Translations under genes and position numbers: made by a program
In this document: in pieces, positions 1 to 7,841 of the stretch
Layout of the letters: each line of letters opens with the position of its first letter
Position numbering within the stretch: position 1 is the first letter of the stretch
Notes under the pieces: model-generated
What the model was told of the DNA's origin: nothing
The model's database searches: none
The model's input: only the letters and a program-made list of their open reading frames with translations
IMG/VR virus record: IMGVR_UViG_3300032753_000038
Span: 1 to 53,138 of that record
Reading direction: 5' to 3' (one strand)
Length of the DNA stretch: 53,138 nucleotides
From: a virus

Positions 1-109
1 TCATGTAGAAACCAAGTATTTTACCAGGTACTTCTAGAACAGCATTACCTAACCATTTGACAGCATCCCATATACCTTTACCTATAGTCATGTAGAAACC
101 AAGTATTTT
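1..109. repeat. Direct repeat inside the tape measure gene
   Basis: A perfect 22-bp copy occurs at 1-22 and 88-109, 87 bp (29 codons) apart. In the minus-strand protein both copies encode the heptad KILGFYM, each preceded by a Trp-Asp-hydrophobic segment. It marks the start of a repeat series that continues beyond the window. Confidence 0.7.
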
Positions 110-2461
110 CTTTGGTACAAAAAGAACTATATTTGTTAATTTAGATACACCATCCCAAATAGAACTAGCAATATCACCAAGACCTCCAACCATATCAGAC
201 CCTATGTCGGCTATCTCTGTCCAATTTTCAAAAATTCCATATGCTGCACCTAGTGCTCCTCCAACGCCTGCACCAACTGGTCCTAAGATAGCGCCCGTCA
301 TTGCACCTTGCAATGCGCTAGATCCTATACCAGTAACCGCTGCTAATTTTTCATGACCTGATTCTTTTAAACTGTCAGTCACATGGTCTAGTATCAAACC
401 TCCAACTAACCCGCCAATGCCTTTTGAGAGCCCTTTACCAACAGTAGCTATATTCTTTAGAGAAAATATGTTCTTCAGCATACCTTCTCCAAATTTTGGC
501 ATCTGTAAAGAGCTAGGCATCTTAGGCATGCTGAGACTTTTCATAGTGAGCGGGGATTTTAAGAATGATGTTGATCCCGTAATACCTGTTTTTAATAAAG
601 GCAATGTGTTAGCCAATAGCCCAAAGATAGATGTTACATTTTTTATGCCTTTTGCTAGTAAATAAAAACCCCCTACTACCATTGCATTGGCAGCTACAAA
701 CTTTATTATTGATCCTGTGCCGCCAATAATAGATTTACTAAAATCTGGTAAAGCATTGTATAACGAAGTAAACCAACCTGATATTGTTTTCACTATTGAA
801 AGTTCAGAGAACCATTCAAATACATCTTTTATTCCAGTTCCTAAACTAGAGAATATATTTTCAACTATTTCAATACCGCTACCTAATAACTCAAAATCCC
901 AAGCTAAAGTATTAATTACTGGTATCACAATAGGATCTATTACGTCTACAACTAAATTCATAAATGTTTCTTCAAGCCGTGTCATAGATGTGTTGAGTCT
1001 ATCGCTTACAGCTTTTGCATTTTTTACTCTAGATTTGGCATCATTCTCTTCTTTCTTTCTAAGAATTCTAGCAGCTAGACTAGCATCGGTAATATCCAAA
1101 TGGCTTTTCATATATGCATCAACAGCAGCTTTGTTGGCAGTCAAGTATTCTTTATCTGATTCTTCGTCCTTTTGTCGTCTTTCTTCTATACTTGCTTGAG
1201 TTTTATCGAATTCGGTCTCAAATTCTCTAACTACATTTGCAGTATCTTTATATGAACTCACTTGACTACTTCCAAGCATATTCATCAATGCTCTACTATT
1301 ATCTAATGATTTTCCAAATGCTGTAACGCTTTTAGTAACACCTACACCAGTTTTCATAGACTGGAATAACTGCATCATAGCTGAATTTATTTCAGGTGAC
1401 ATTGCAGCCATGTTCTTAAAGTTTTCATCTAATCCTGCAACTCCAAGATTTAAATATCCAGCAAAATTTTTAGCTATTCTAGTAGATAATTCAGGTCCAA
1501 ACATTCCTGCTATTTGAGGTTGCACATTTTTAAAAATATCAGATAGCCCAAATTGCTTCATTGTTTGATTAATATCTGGCATTTGCATCACATCTTTAGT
1601 AGACTTAACTATCTCTTCTCTAGATCTACCAGTTAATTCTACAATAGAGTTGACATTTTTATAAAATTCAGTTGCTGATCTTGATACATCATTGGCGCTC
1701 ATCCTTTGTAGGGCCCCTGATTGACGTTGAATATCAATATATTCCATTAATGCATCAGCTGCTTCAGCTTGTGTCATCATTAGATCTGCACCACTGCGTG
1801 TCATGTTATTGAAACTTTTTTGTACCTTAGCAAGACCTGTACTTCCAAAAGCTGCGAAACTCTGACTGTGCTTGTTCATAATTGCAGTGAAATCGTTGAT
1901 GCTCAGCCCACTTTCGCCAACCATAGCATTCATTTGCTTGAGGCCGCCTGAATAAACAACACCACTCTTATAGCTTTCAATATAAGTGTCTGTGAGCGTC
2001 ATAGCTTCTTTATAAAGACCACCAAATGCCCCAATAACTAATCCTATCTCAGGTAACAATGTAGTAAATGAAAGTTCTAAACCTTTAGTAGCATAATGAA
2101 ATAGATTAACGCCGCTGACTATTCCTCCTATTATAGAATGAGGATCACCAGCAGAAAATGACGACCTCAAAGTAGAACCAAAAGAACCTACACCTTTTAT
2201 TATATCTAAGCTATTCTTATTGAGGGTACCTAATAATTTACTTAGAAGAGCCCTAGTTTCACTATTTTCAGAACTTGTATCTGATACTACCGTTCGTATG
2301 CCATCATTAAGTTCTCTAAGTTCGTCCTGCGTTAATTTAGTTTCAGTAGCAATAGATTTTAATGCTATTGCGGATTTGGTAGCTTCGCTAGTTAATCTAT
2401 TCAGGGTAACTTCTTGTGCCCACGTCTTAGACTGATCAAAATCTATCTTAGTTTCTGCCAT
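1..2461 (-). CDS. Tail tape measure protein, C-terminally truncated by the window edge
   Basis: An open frame runs from an ATG at 2461 to the window edge without a stop, giving the first 820 or so residues. The N-terminal part is polar and helical; further on come hydrophobic, glycine-rich stretches, including an AVTGIGSSALQGAMTGAILG-type helix region. This mix of long helix plus glycine-rich membrane-like segments is typical of tape measure proteins, which set tail length and sit in the tail tube until injection. Long glycine-rich hydrophobic helices could enter the host membrane. A T4-type late box at 2537-2544 faces this gene. The divergent neighbour is a gp26-like hub protein, which fits a tail block. 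No family name is certain from sequence alone; a large structural protein with a pore-forming segment is the alternative. Confidence 0.72.
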   Translation of the reverse strand, partial: MAETKIDFDQSKTWAQEVTLNRLTSEATKSAIALKSIATETKLTQDELRELNDGIRTVVSDTSSENSETRALLSKLLGTLNKNSLDIIKGVGSFGSTLRSSFSAGDPHSIIGGIVSGVNLFHYATKGLELSFTTLLPEIGLVIGAFGGLYKEAMTLTDTYIESYKSGVVYSGGLKQMNAMVGESGLSINDFTAIMNKHSQSFAAFGSTGLAKVQKSFNNMTRSGADLMMTQAEAADALMEYIDIQRQSGALQRMSANDVSRSATEFYKNVNSIVELTGRSREEIVKSTKDVMQMPDINQTMKQFGLSDIFKNVQPQIAGMFGPELSTRIAKNFAGYLNLGVAGLDENFKNMAAMSPEINSAMMQLFQSMKTGVGVTKSVTAFGKSLDNSRALMNMLGSSQVSSYKDTANVVREFETEFDKTQASIEERRQKDEESDKEYLTANKAAVDAYMKSHLDITDASLAARILRKKEENDAKSRVKNAKAVSDRLNTSMTRLEETFMNLVVDVIDPIVIPVINTLAWDFELLGSGIEIVENIFSSLGTGIKDVFEWFSELSIVKTISGWFTSLYNALPDFSKSIIGGTGSIIKFVAANAMVVGGFYLLAKGIKNVTSIFGLLANTLPLLKTGITGSTSFLKSPLTMKSLSMPKMPSSLQMPKFGEGMLKNIFSLKNIATVGKGLSKGIGGLVGGLILDHVTDSLKESGHEKLAAVTGIGSSALQGAMTGAILGPVGAGVGGALGAAYGIFENWTEIADIGSDMVGGLGDIASSIWDGVSKLTNIVLFVPKKILGFYMTIGKGIWDAVKWLGNAVLEVPGKILGFYM

Positions 2462-2536
2462 CTATTTCCACCAATGCTTATCAAACCAGTAATTTTTGAG
2501 GTTAAATACATTTAGAACCGCAATCACTGTTCAGAT

Positions 2537-2544
2537 TATTTATA
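2537..2544 (-). promoter_or_regulatory. T4-type late promoter box for the tape measure gene
   Basis: Exact TATAAATA on the minus strand, 76 bp upstream of the tape measure start. T4 late promoters consist of this single -10 box read by gp55, and a gp55 gene lies in this window. Predicted start is near 2531, giving a leader of about 70 nt. Confidence 0.65.
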
Positions 2545-2555
2545 GGAGCTATAAA
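2539..2555 (+). promoter_or_regulatory. Inverted repeat over the ribosome site of the gp26-like gene
   Basis: TTTATAG-GAG-CTATAAA is a perfect 7-bp inverted repeat ending one base before the ATG at 2557. The AGGAG ribosome site sits in the tight loop and inner stem, so folding could reduce translation. The left arm overlaps the minus-strand late box, so the element is shared by two divergent genes. Confidence 0.45.
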
Positions 2556-2556
2556 C

Positions 2557-3408
2557 ATGAGTGATAATCCTCTCAAGAGGTACTTCAGACAGCCAAGTAC
2601 GTATCTAAGGTTACCTACCTTAGGTCGTTGGTATAACAAAAATGATGTACAAACTAACGAAGAAGGTGAGTTACCTGTCTATGGGCTGAGTGCGATAGAT
2701 GATATTATGCTTAATACTCCGGATGCTATGCTAAATGGTAAAGCATTAGAAAACGTTATTAAAAACTGTGTACCCGACGTAAAAGATGTTAAGAAACTGC
2801 TAACACCAGATATGGAAGCTATATTTGTTGGCATAAAGATGGGTACTACAGGTGGCAAGTTTGATATCGATCGCAAATGTCCTCATTGCGGCCATGAGAA
2901 TACTTTTGAAATCATTTGTTCACACGTACTAGATACAATGTCATACGTTGAAGATTCGGATACTGTAGTGGCATTTGATGCAGATTTAGAAGTACATATA
3001 AAGCCATACAGTTTTGAAATGCGTCACATGTTTATTCAGCGTCAGTTTGAAGAAGAACGTGCATTAAAGCTTATAGATGAACAGAATAAGAATATGGACG
3101 AGTTAACCAAAGCTAAGATCATAGCTGAAAGCATAGAAAAGATGACTCGCATAACATTTGAGCTAGTCAGTCGAAGTATAGAAAATATTAGATTGATAAA
3201 ACAAAACATAACTGTAACAGATCCCGCACAGTTAAATGAATGGTTAGTAAATATCACAAAGAATCAAGCAGACAAAGTAATAGAAGCTGTTAATAAGCTT
3301 AATGAAGTAGGAGTTAACAAGAAAACTCAAGCTGTCTGTCAAAAATGTGGTAAAGATTGGGAAGAAACTATGAGTTTTGATCCAATAAGTTTTTTCGGCA
3401 AACGTTGA
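2557..3408 (+). CDS. Baseplate hub protein, T4 gp26/gp51-like, with two zinc-binding CxxC pairs
   Basis: A 283-residue protein. It carries one CPHC knuckle at C108/C111 and a second CQKC pair at C261/C264, which would together hold a zinc ion; between them lies an acidic helical region. This arrangement (N-terminal charged segment, Cys knuckle, helical middle, C-terminal Cys pair and a final ISFFGKR-like end) matches the T4-phage baseplate hub protein family (gp26). In T4 gp26 takes part in assembly of the central hub. The start is backed by AGGAG just upstream. It overlaps the next gene by 4 bases, suggesting translational coupling. The divergent tape measure gene supports a tail-assembly role. 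Whether it stays in the particle or acts only in assembly cannot be told here. Confidence 0.7.
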   Translation: MSDNPLKRYFRQPSTYLRLPTLGRWYNKNDVQTNEEGELPVYGLSAIDDIMLNTPDAMLNGKALENVIKNCVPDVKDVKKLLTPDMEAIFVGIKMGTTGGKFDIDRKCPHCGHENTFEIICSHVLDTMSYVEDSDTVVAFDADLEVHIKPYSFEMRHMFIQRQFEEERALKLIDEQNKNMDELTKAKIIAESIEKMTRITFELVSRSIENIRLIKQNITVTDPAQLNEWLVNITKNQADKVIEAVNKLNEVGVNKKTQAVCQKCGKDWEETMSFDPISFFGKR

Positions 3409-3629
3409 TGACCTTAGATCCTGTTTTGATACAAAATATGCTTGATGTGATGGATCGAAACAGGAAGATCATCAACGAGGACATAGCTACATTGGTATAT
3501 TACATGAACGGTGGTCTCGATTATAATGATGCTTGGCTTCTAACTGTTGATCAACGCAAACAAATGGCTAACATCATAGAGAAACATTTTGAAAATATGA
3601 ACGGTAGTAAGAATACTAGACTGATTTAA
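3405..3629 (+). CDS. Small tail/baseplate-assembly protein
   Basis: 74 residues beginning at ATG 3405, overlapping the gp26-like gene in an ATGATGA junction. The sequence is helical and contains YYMNGGLDYNDAWLLTVDQR, a pattern (tyrosine-rich, Met-Asn-Gly-Gly, then a helix-start TVDQR) found in short proteins encoded next to gp26-like hub genes in many T4-like phages. Function is unknown; its position suggests a hub partner or a tape-measure chaperone. No transmembrane segment or signal peptide is seen. An ATG three bases downstream (second Met) is an equally possible start. Confidence 0.6.
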   Translation: MMTLDPVLIQNMLDVMDRNRKIINEDIATLVYYMNGGLDYNDAWLLTVDQRKQMANIIEKHFENMNGSKNTRLI

Positions 3630-3686
3630 TTTTTAGTCAGAACTATAAGATTTAAAAGTTTTTCAATATTTTTATTTTGATTTGTG

Positions 3687-3711
3687 TGATGAGTGCTTTT
3701 AGCACTCATCA
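3687..3711. terminator. Hairpin, possible terminator or processing site
   Basis: TGATGAGTGC and its exact complement surround a 5-base loop (TTTTA). It lies 58 bp past the stop of the 74-residue gene. Neither side has a clean run of T, so an intrinsic terminator is only possible; it could equally end a leftward structured RNA. Confidence 0.4.
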
Positions 3712-3800
3712 GTTAATTGATTCATTTTCAACTCGTTATCACTCGTTTCAATTCATCAATTAACTTTTTTCTTACAACTTGTTTTATTGATTATTCTGAA

Positions 3801-4200
3801 AGATCTGCGGTCATACGACTCCCCTTGCGGGGAGTATGAACTAAAGATCATTCTGATGAGTCTTTGGGTCATGCCGCGACACCTCAGCATTTGCATGCAA
3901 GCTGGCGGAACGCCTATTTCCAGCTGATCAAGTGTTACACTCAGGGGATCTAACCCCTACGTTCGGTCACGGATTGATTACCGCACTGCACAATCGTCGC
4001 ACGGCATTACACGGCAATTGTGTATTGTAGACGTCAAGAAATGACTATCTACAATCCTTTCTTCTGTTTTTCTGGACTAGGGCGGTACAGATTATTATCC
4101 CTAGCGTGAGTGTGATAACCTGTTCGTTATCCTTTCACGGGTAGTAACTTACTACCATATTTGAGCCAGTATGAAGTAGTCTTTGATTCTATAATAAAGG
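3801..4200 (-). ncRNA. Candidate large structured RNA
   Basis: Within 400 bp at least seven perfect or near-perfect stems can be read: 3811-3839 (5+6 bp with a bulge), 3904-3914, 3943-3958, 4024-4055 (8+4 bp), 4077-4104 (closing stem CTAGGG), 4114-4131 and 4140-4156. On the minus strand the first stem is capped by GCAA, a GNRA tetraloop, while the plus strand would give UUGC; this favours leftward transcription. The region lacks coding frames and is richer in G+C than its neighbours, as expected for a folded RNA in an AT-rich genome. Large ornate phage RNAs (for example GOLLD or ROOL) are known, but no class could be recognised. It does not interrupt a gene, so a group I intron is unlikely. 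Ends are approximate. Confidence 0.5.
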
Positions 4201-4265
4201 GGAAATTTAAAAGCCTCGTATGGTGCCTAATACTGTGTGTTTAGCCTAAGTGTATTATAGATCCC

Positions 4266-4562
4266 TCAAATTGAGAGATAACTGTTTATGATGTCTTCTA
4301 GTCTTTCACTGGGTTCGCTCAGCATGCGCAGGCTTACATCTTGCCATAGCTTCTGCCTCTGCTCATCAGTAATATTACTATATGTTTCTGAGACATAATT
4401 GTCAAATAATTCTCTCATACTTACGCAAGAACTTGCAGGAGTACCTATATGAAAATCAGGTATCTTCCTTGCTGCTTGAAAACTAGATCGACCTTTTGTT
4501 GCTGCCTTTGGCACACTTGGCTTAGCCTCTTGCGGGAAGAATTTCTTAACTTTTTGTTCCAT
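4266..4562 (-). CDS. Unknown small protein
   Basis: 98 residues, ATG at 4562 with AGAGAGAAG about 10 bases upstream. The first 40 residues are Lys/Pro/Ala-rich and probably disordered; the last 55 (from about SMRELFDNYVSE to the C-terminus) are predicted helical and acidic. No family recognised. Another frame overlaps its beginning but is less convincing because it would read through the small-RNA terminator region. It lies downstream of the recombination operon and ends next to the structured-RNA region, so it may be co-transcribed with that RNA. Confidence 0.55.
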   Translation of the reverse strand: MEQKVKKFFPQEAKPSVPKAATKGRSSFQAARKIPDFHIGTPASSCVSMRELFDNYVSETYSNITDEQRQKLWQDVSLRMLSEPSERLEDIINSYLSI

Positions 4563-4567
4563 GATGT

Positions 4568-4596
4568 TTGACTTCTCTCTGCGTTTACTATAAAAT
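4568..4596 (+). promoter_or_regulatory. Sigma70-type promoter for a small RNA
   Basis: TTGACT at 4568-4573, exactly 17 bp, then TAAAAT at 4591-4596, pointing rightward into a region with no plus-strand gene. The predicted start is near 4603. It overlaps the first codons and ribosome site of the minus-strand gene starting at 4562. Confidence 0.6.
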
Positions 4597-4602
4597 AATG
4601 AT

Positions 4603-4672
4603 GTTGATGCTTTGAGCCGGCATTAACGTTGTAGCCTTGGACCGGAACTGCGCCTAACAGTTCCGGTTTTTT
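4603..4672 (+). ncRNA. Candidate small RNA of about 70 nt
   Basis: The RNA would start 7 bases after the TAAAAT box and end in the T-run of an intrinsic terminator. It folds into two hairpins: GTTGATGC (4603-4610) with GCATTAAC (4620-4627), eight pairs including one G-U, and the terminator stem at 4642-4666. It is antisense to nothing recognised apart from the leader of the 4562 gene, and holds no open frame of useful length. Promoter, two stems and terminator in 105 bp make a compact free-standing RNA gene; target unknown. Confidence 0.55.
4642..4672 (+). terminator. Intrinsic terminator (plus strand)
   Basis: Perfect 9-bp stem CCGGAACTG / CAGTTCCGG, 7-base loop, then TTTTTT. The T-run is on the plus strand only, so it ends rightward transcription, although both flanking protein genes are leftward. 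It lies 2 bp before the stop of the 271-residue gene. Confidence 0.8.
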
Positions 4673-4673
4673 C

Positions 4674-5489
4674 TTATGCTGCACGTCGCTTGATTCTTTT
4701 AGTTGAAGTGTTTGTCATTTCAACTAGATCCAAAAGATAACGACCTGATCCTTCCTTTACAGTTACTAACCACGGTGTATTTTCGTCGGGTATCATACCT
4801 GGCTTCTGCCTAATAATGATATGATCGTGAGGTTGCTTGGTTAGATCGTGTCCTTCTACTGTTATGGATATAGAAGAATACGGTATCTTGATCACAGTAG
4901 ACCTATTCTGTTGATCATATGATATATCCGTTAGATCCTTAGATAATTGCAAATGTCTCTTATGCAGATTATCAAACGGTTGTAACATCTGCAACGGAGA
5001 TCTCATTTGTCCAGTAGAACTTTCGTCAGCATCTGCTATCTGTTTAGCTTGGGGCTGTACCCAACGCAAAACTTCAGCGGCTATTGATCTGCGAACAAGC
5101 AGATGCAAAATAGCTTTGGATGCAGCAATATCAATCAACATCATGGTTCTATCATTGATTAACAGCTTCTTACCGTCAGTAATCGTGTCTCTATACAGTC
5201 TCAATGGTTCTGGCCACTCAGATGCATCTTTTACAATTAATGTACGTAGATCGCAGCTAGTTTGTGCTACAGCTAGCCAAATTCTCTCCATCTGATCTTT
5301 GATTCCATCAATCTCCTTGCAGAGTACTCGAATCTTACTGTTGAATCCGGTTACCAAACTGTTATAATATTTCAATTCCTGCTGCATGTATCCATGTAGA
5401 TACCTTTTGGTATTATTGTCTAGATTGATACGATATGAACGCTCCCAATTCTTATGAGAGTTTAAATGACCTTGATCATTTTTGAACAT
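4674..5489 (-). CDS. Unknown 271-residue protein of the recombination block
   Basis: ATG at 5489 with AGGAG nine bases upstream. Residues 20-80 look like a helical bundle with regularly spaced Tyr and Leu; the last 80 residues are beta-rich and end in a basic tail (TKRIKRRAA) that could bind nucleic acid. The N-terminus loosely recalls the helical start of TnpB-type proteins, but no RuvC acidic triad or zinc finger follows, so it is not called a transposase. It is the last large gene of a leftward run of gp47, gp46 and resolvase, with its own promoter just upstream, which suggests a DNA- or RNA-related role. No firm family. Confidence 0.6.
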   Translation of the reverse strand: MFKNDQGHLNSHKNWERSYRINLDNNTKRYLHGYMQQELKYYNSLVTGFNSKIRVLCKEIDGIKDQMERIWLAVAQTSCDLRTLIVKDASEWPEPLRLYRDTITDGKKLLINDRTMMLIDIAASKAILHLLVRRSIAAEVLRWVQPQAKQIADADESSTGQMRSPLQMLQPFDNLHKRHLQLSKDLTDISYDQQNRSTVIKIPYSSISITVEGHDLTKQPHDHIIIRQKPGMIPDENTPWLVTVKEGSGRYLLDLVEMTNTSTKRIKRRAA

Positions 5490-5519
5490 CTAGCTTAACT
5501 CCTATCGAACATAGTCTTA

Positions 5520-5549
5520 TGTATAGCGCATTTATATAATATGTGTCAA
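5520..5549 (-). promoter_or_regulatory. Sigma70-type promoter for the 271-residue gene
   Basis: TTGACA at 5544-5549, an 18-bp spacer, then TATACA at 5520-5525 on the minus strand. The start would fall near 5513, giving a 24-nt leader containing AGGAG. TATAAATG also lies in the spacer. Confidence 0.5.
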
Positions 5550-6049
5550 GGTATCGATTTACCAAAGAAATGATCTTCCGGTAATCCTAACCAATCCTTT
5601 AGTTGATATATGTAATAATTTTTGTAACGAGCACAGTTAACACCGTCTATAGGTTCTGATAAGAACACTATCTCATCTACATTATTGTATTTCACTATCA
5701 ACACCATCTTTTTCTTGCTGGAATCTGCATCCTGTGCAGCTTGTTTCAACCAACTGTCCCATTGCGCAACAGAATGCGTTATAACTGATTTAAAGCTTGG
5801 TGGTGCTTTATAATGTTTACACTCTACGCTATAGGTAAAATTTCGAGGACAAATTAGATCTCCAAATACAGCATAATCCATGCTATATGATTCTGTTCGA
5901 ATTTGGTTGGTTCCGCCAAAGAAGGAACCACTATCTGGGTTCCTTCTAAATGAATTCTTGATACCTAATTTGTCTTGGAATCTATCACTCAATAGATTGG
6001 CTATCTTTCTTTCAAAAGTAGAACCTTTGTTTTTTCCATTCACACCCAT
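5546..6049 (-). CDS. Hjc-like Holliday junction resolvase / PD-(D/E)XK nuclease
   Basis: About 167 residues from ATG 6049 (a GTG at 6064 overlapping the gp46 stop is the alternative start). The opening KNKGSTFERKIANLL carries the conserved Glu of archaeal-type Hjc resolvases; RRNPDSGSFFGG, then FGDL and VECKHYK supply the Asp and the E-x-K of the PD-(D/E)XK nuclease core. Such enzymes cut four-way DNA junctions during recombination and before packaging. In T4 that job is done by the unrelated endonuclease VII (gp49), absent here, so this gene probably replaces it. It directly follows gp46 in the same direction, so it is likely co-expressed. A structure-specific nuclease for other branches is possible. 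Confidence 0.75.
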   Translation of the reverse strand: MGVNGKNKGSTFERKIANLLSDRFQDKLGIKNSFRRNPDSGSFFGGTNQIRTESYSMDYAVFGDLICPRNFTYSVECKHYKAPPSFKSVITHSVAQWDSWLKQAAQDADSSKKKMVLIVKYNNVDEIVFLSEPIDGVNCARYKNYYIYQLKDWLGLPEDHFFGKSIP

Positions 6050-6063
6050 GATAGTAGTTATCA

Positions 6064-7839
6064 CTATAATGATTCATATGAATCACTAAACGTAGTGAAT
6101 CCACTTTCTTTTATAACCATAAGTACGTTGGAAACTCTATTCACTAGCTCCTCTCGATGTGATATCACAAACACGTTCTTGTTGCGTTCTCGTTCCATCT
6201 TCTTGAGCAACCCTATAGCTCCTTCTAACCCTGCTGGATCCATACCATTATCCAATAGCTCGTCTACAAATATTAGATCTATAGCAGTGTTGGTAGTTTC
6301 AAATATATCTCTGAAACTGAGACTCAATCCAAGTATCAATCTAGTACGCTCGCCTCTTGACAAGTTGTTGAAATCTAGATCTTGTCCCATAAAGGTAATT
6401 TCTGTAGTTAAATCATTTAGGAATTTGACTACGTGAGGCAGTCCAAGTTTGTCTAGATATTCTGCCAATCTCTTGTTGAGATAAGCTAGATTTTGATCAA
6501 CAATGCGTTTGCGGATGAAACTATCTTTGCTGGTCAACAACTTCAACAAGAATTCCTGATTTTCACGATCCTTAACCAATTGGTTTAGAACATCATAACT
6601 GACTTCCTGTAAAGTATCAGATAGTGTGTTAGCTTGCTCAACATATGGATTTGTAGATGATAATTCTTTATCAAGATCCTTGCGCAGTTGATCCAAAGTG
6701 TTTTTATGCTCTAGTGCTTCTTTGAGAGTTGGATAAAACACATTTGGTTTGCTCATGCTGTTGAATACAGGAAGCATATCATTAAGTTGTGCAGTTAGCT
6801 CTTCAAGTTCTGCCTTTTCAGCATTTACTTGAGAATCTAAATTGGCTATACGACTTTCTAAATCCTGCATGATATTCACATGCTTGTGATCTTTGATGCC
6901 TTGCCCACACATTGGACACGACTTGTCGCCTGCAGTCTTGTACTGCTTTAATAGGCTATCTAGTTGTGTATCTAACTGAGATACATGTCTAGTTTTGGTC
7001 TGTATTTCTCTATTGAACTGTGCGATGCCTGTGCTGAGTTCCTTGTATGTTTCAGCATTGCTGTGCGCAGCTAACTCTGTATCAATGTCAAGCTTTTCTA
7101 ACTGCTCAATTGCAGCTTCAATTGTAGCTATCTCTCGTACTCGATTATTATCCCAGTTCTCAACCTTGCGTTGAAACTCTTGTATAGTGTTTTGTATCTT
7201 CTCGTTAGAAGTCTTAACAGTTCGTATGCGGAATTCTTCACGCTCAATTTCAATTTTAGTAGTTTTGATCAATTCTTTTAGATTGTCAGCTTTCTTACTG
7301 AGATGAGTGATACCCAGCAACTCTTCTATGAGTTCTCGTTGTTTAGAAGCGCCTAGATCTAAAAATGGTTCTGTATAGGTATTCAGTGCTACTATATGTT
7401 TGAACAGGCTGTGGCTGAGACCAAATAGTCTTTCAATCTCAGCTTGTGTGTCTTTGTTTTCGCCTTGGGCTTCGTCAGTGTCTTGGCTTTTGACATGTTC
7501 GTCGTCTACTATATAACGAAAGAAGTTAGGCTTGCGACCACGTTCAATTCGATAGTTATGTCCGTTAACTTCAAACTCAATACTCACACTCATATTCTTC
7601 TGGTTTATCTTGTTAACTAGATTGTCCTTCTTGATGTTGGTAAGAGGGACACCATATAGTCCATAGCTTATGGCATTCAATATGGTTGACTTACCGACGC
7701 CATTGCGAGATCCATTTCCTCCCATATCTAGGTTATCGCCTAGTACTAGAGTCAATCCAGTTTTTTCTAAGTTGATGCTTTGTGTTACTGCACCAACACT
7801 CATAAAGTTCTTACAGGTTAAAGTTTTGATTTTTAACAT
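6064..7839 (-). CDS. 46: Recombination endonuclease subunit gp46 (Rad50/SbcC family)
   Basis: 591 residues. The ATP-binding P-loop lies at about 34-52 (GDN...GSRNGVGKST). Two long coiled-coil arms follow, meeting at a zinc hook CPMC at 308-311. The ABC signature NNLSRGERTR is near residue 490 and the Walker B segment DLIFVDELLDNGMD near 518. This is the complete order for a Rad50/SbcC ATPase. With gp47 it forms the Mre11-Rad50-type complex that resects DNA ends to start recombination-dependent replication in T4-like phages. It starts 2 bp after the gp47 stop, so the two are co-translated. Length is close to T4 gp46. The identity is secure. Confidence 0.97.
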   Translation of the reverse strand: MLKIKTLTCKNFMSVGAVTQSINLEKTGLTLVLGDNLDMGGNGSRNGVGKSTILNAISYGLYGVPLTNIKKDNLVNKINQKNMSVSIEFEVNGHNYRIERGRKPNFFRYIVDDEHVKSQDTDEAQGENKDTQAEIERLFGLSHSLFKHIVALNTYTEPFLDLGASKQRELIEELLGITHLSKKADNLKELIKTTKIEIEREEFRIRTVKTSNEKIQNTIQEFQRKVENWDNNRVREIATIEAAIEQLEKLDIDTELAAHSNAETYKELSTGIAQFNREIQTKTRHVSQLDTQLDSLLKQYKTAGDKSCPMCGQGIKDHKHVNIMQDLESRIANLDSQVNAEKAELEELTAQLNDMLPVFNSMSKPNVFYPTLKEALEHKNTLDQLRKDLDKELSSTNPYVEQANTLSDTLQEVSYDVLNQLVKDRENQEFLLKLLTSKDSFIRKRIVDQNLAYLNKRLAEYLDKLGLPHVVKFLNDLTTEITFMGQDLDFNNLSRGERTRLILGLSLSFRDIFETTNTAIDLIFVDELLDNGMDPAGLEGAIGLLKKMERERNKNVFVISHREELVNRVSNVLMVIKESGFTTFSDSYESL

Positions 7840-7841
7840 TA

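Larger units (their letters stand above)
3630..4265. other. Gene-free 636-bp stretch with dense hairpins
   Basis: No coding frame of note on either strand. The first 50 bases are AT-rich. A 10-bp hairpin lies at 3687-3711. From about 3811 to 4156 the sequence becomes noticeably richer in G+C than its surroundings and is packed with short perfect stems (see the ncRNA entry). The last 60 bases hold minus-strand TATAAT-like boxes near 4253-4258 that could start a leftward transcript. Confidence 0.7.

Noticed and set aside
3801-4200. Group I intron, tmRNA or RNase P RNA
   Set aside because: It lies between complete genes rather than inside one, and I find no tmRNA or RNase P signature sequences and no tRNA-like ends.
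4445-4684. Alternative 79-residue minus-strand frame
   Set aside because: It overlaps the 98-residue gene, covers the small-RNA terminator, lacks a good ribosome site and has no protein-like pattern.
4674-5489. TnpB-type transposase/nuclease
   Set aside because: Only the helical N-terminus is vaguely similar; no RuvC acidic residues or zinc finger follow.
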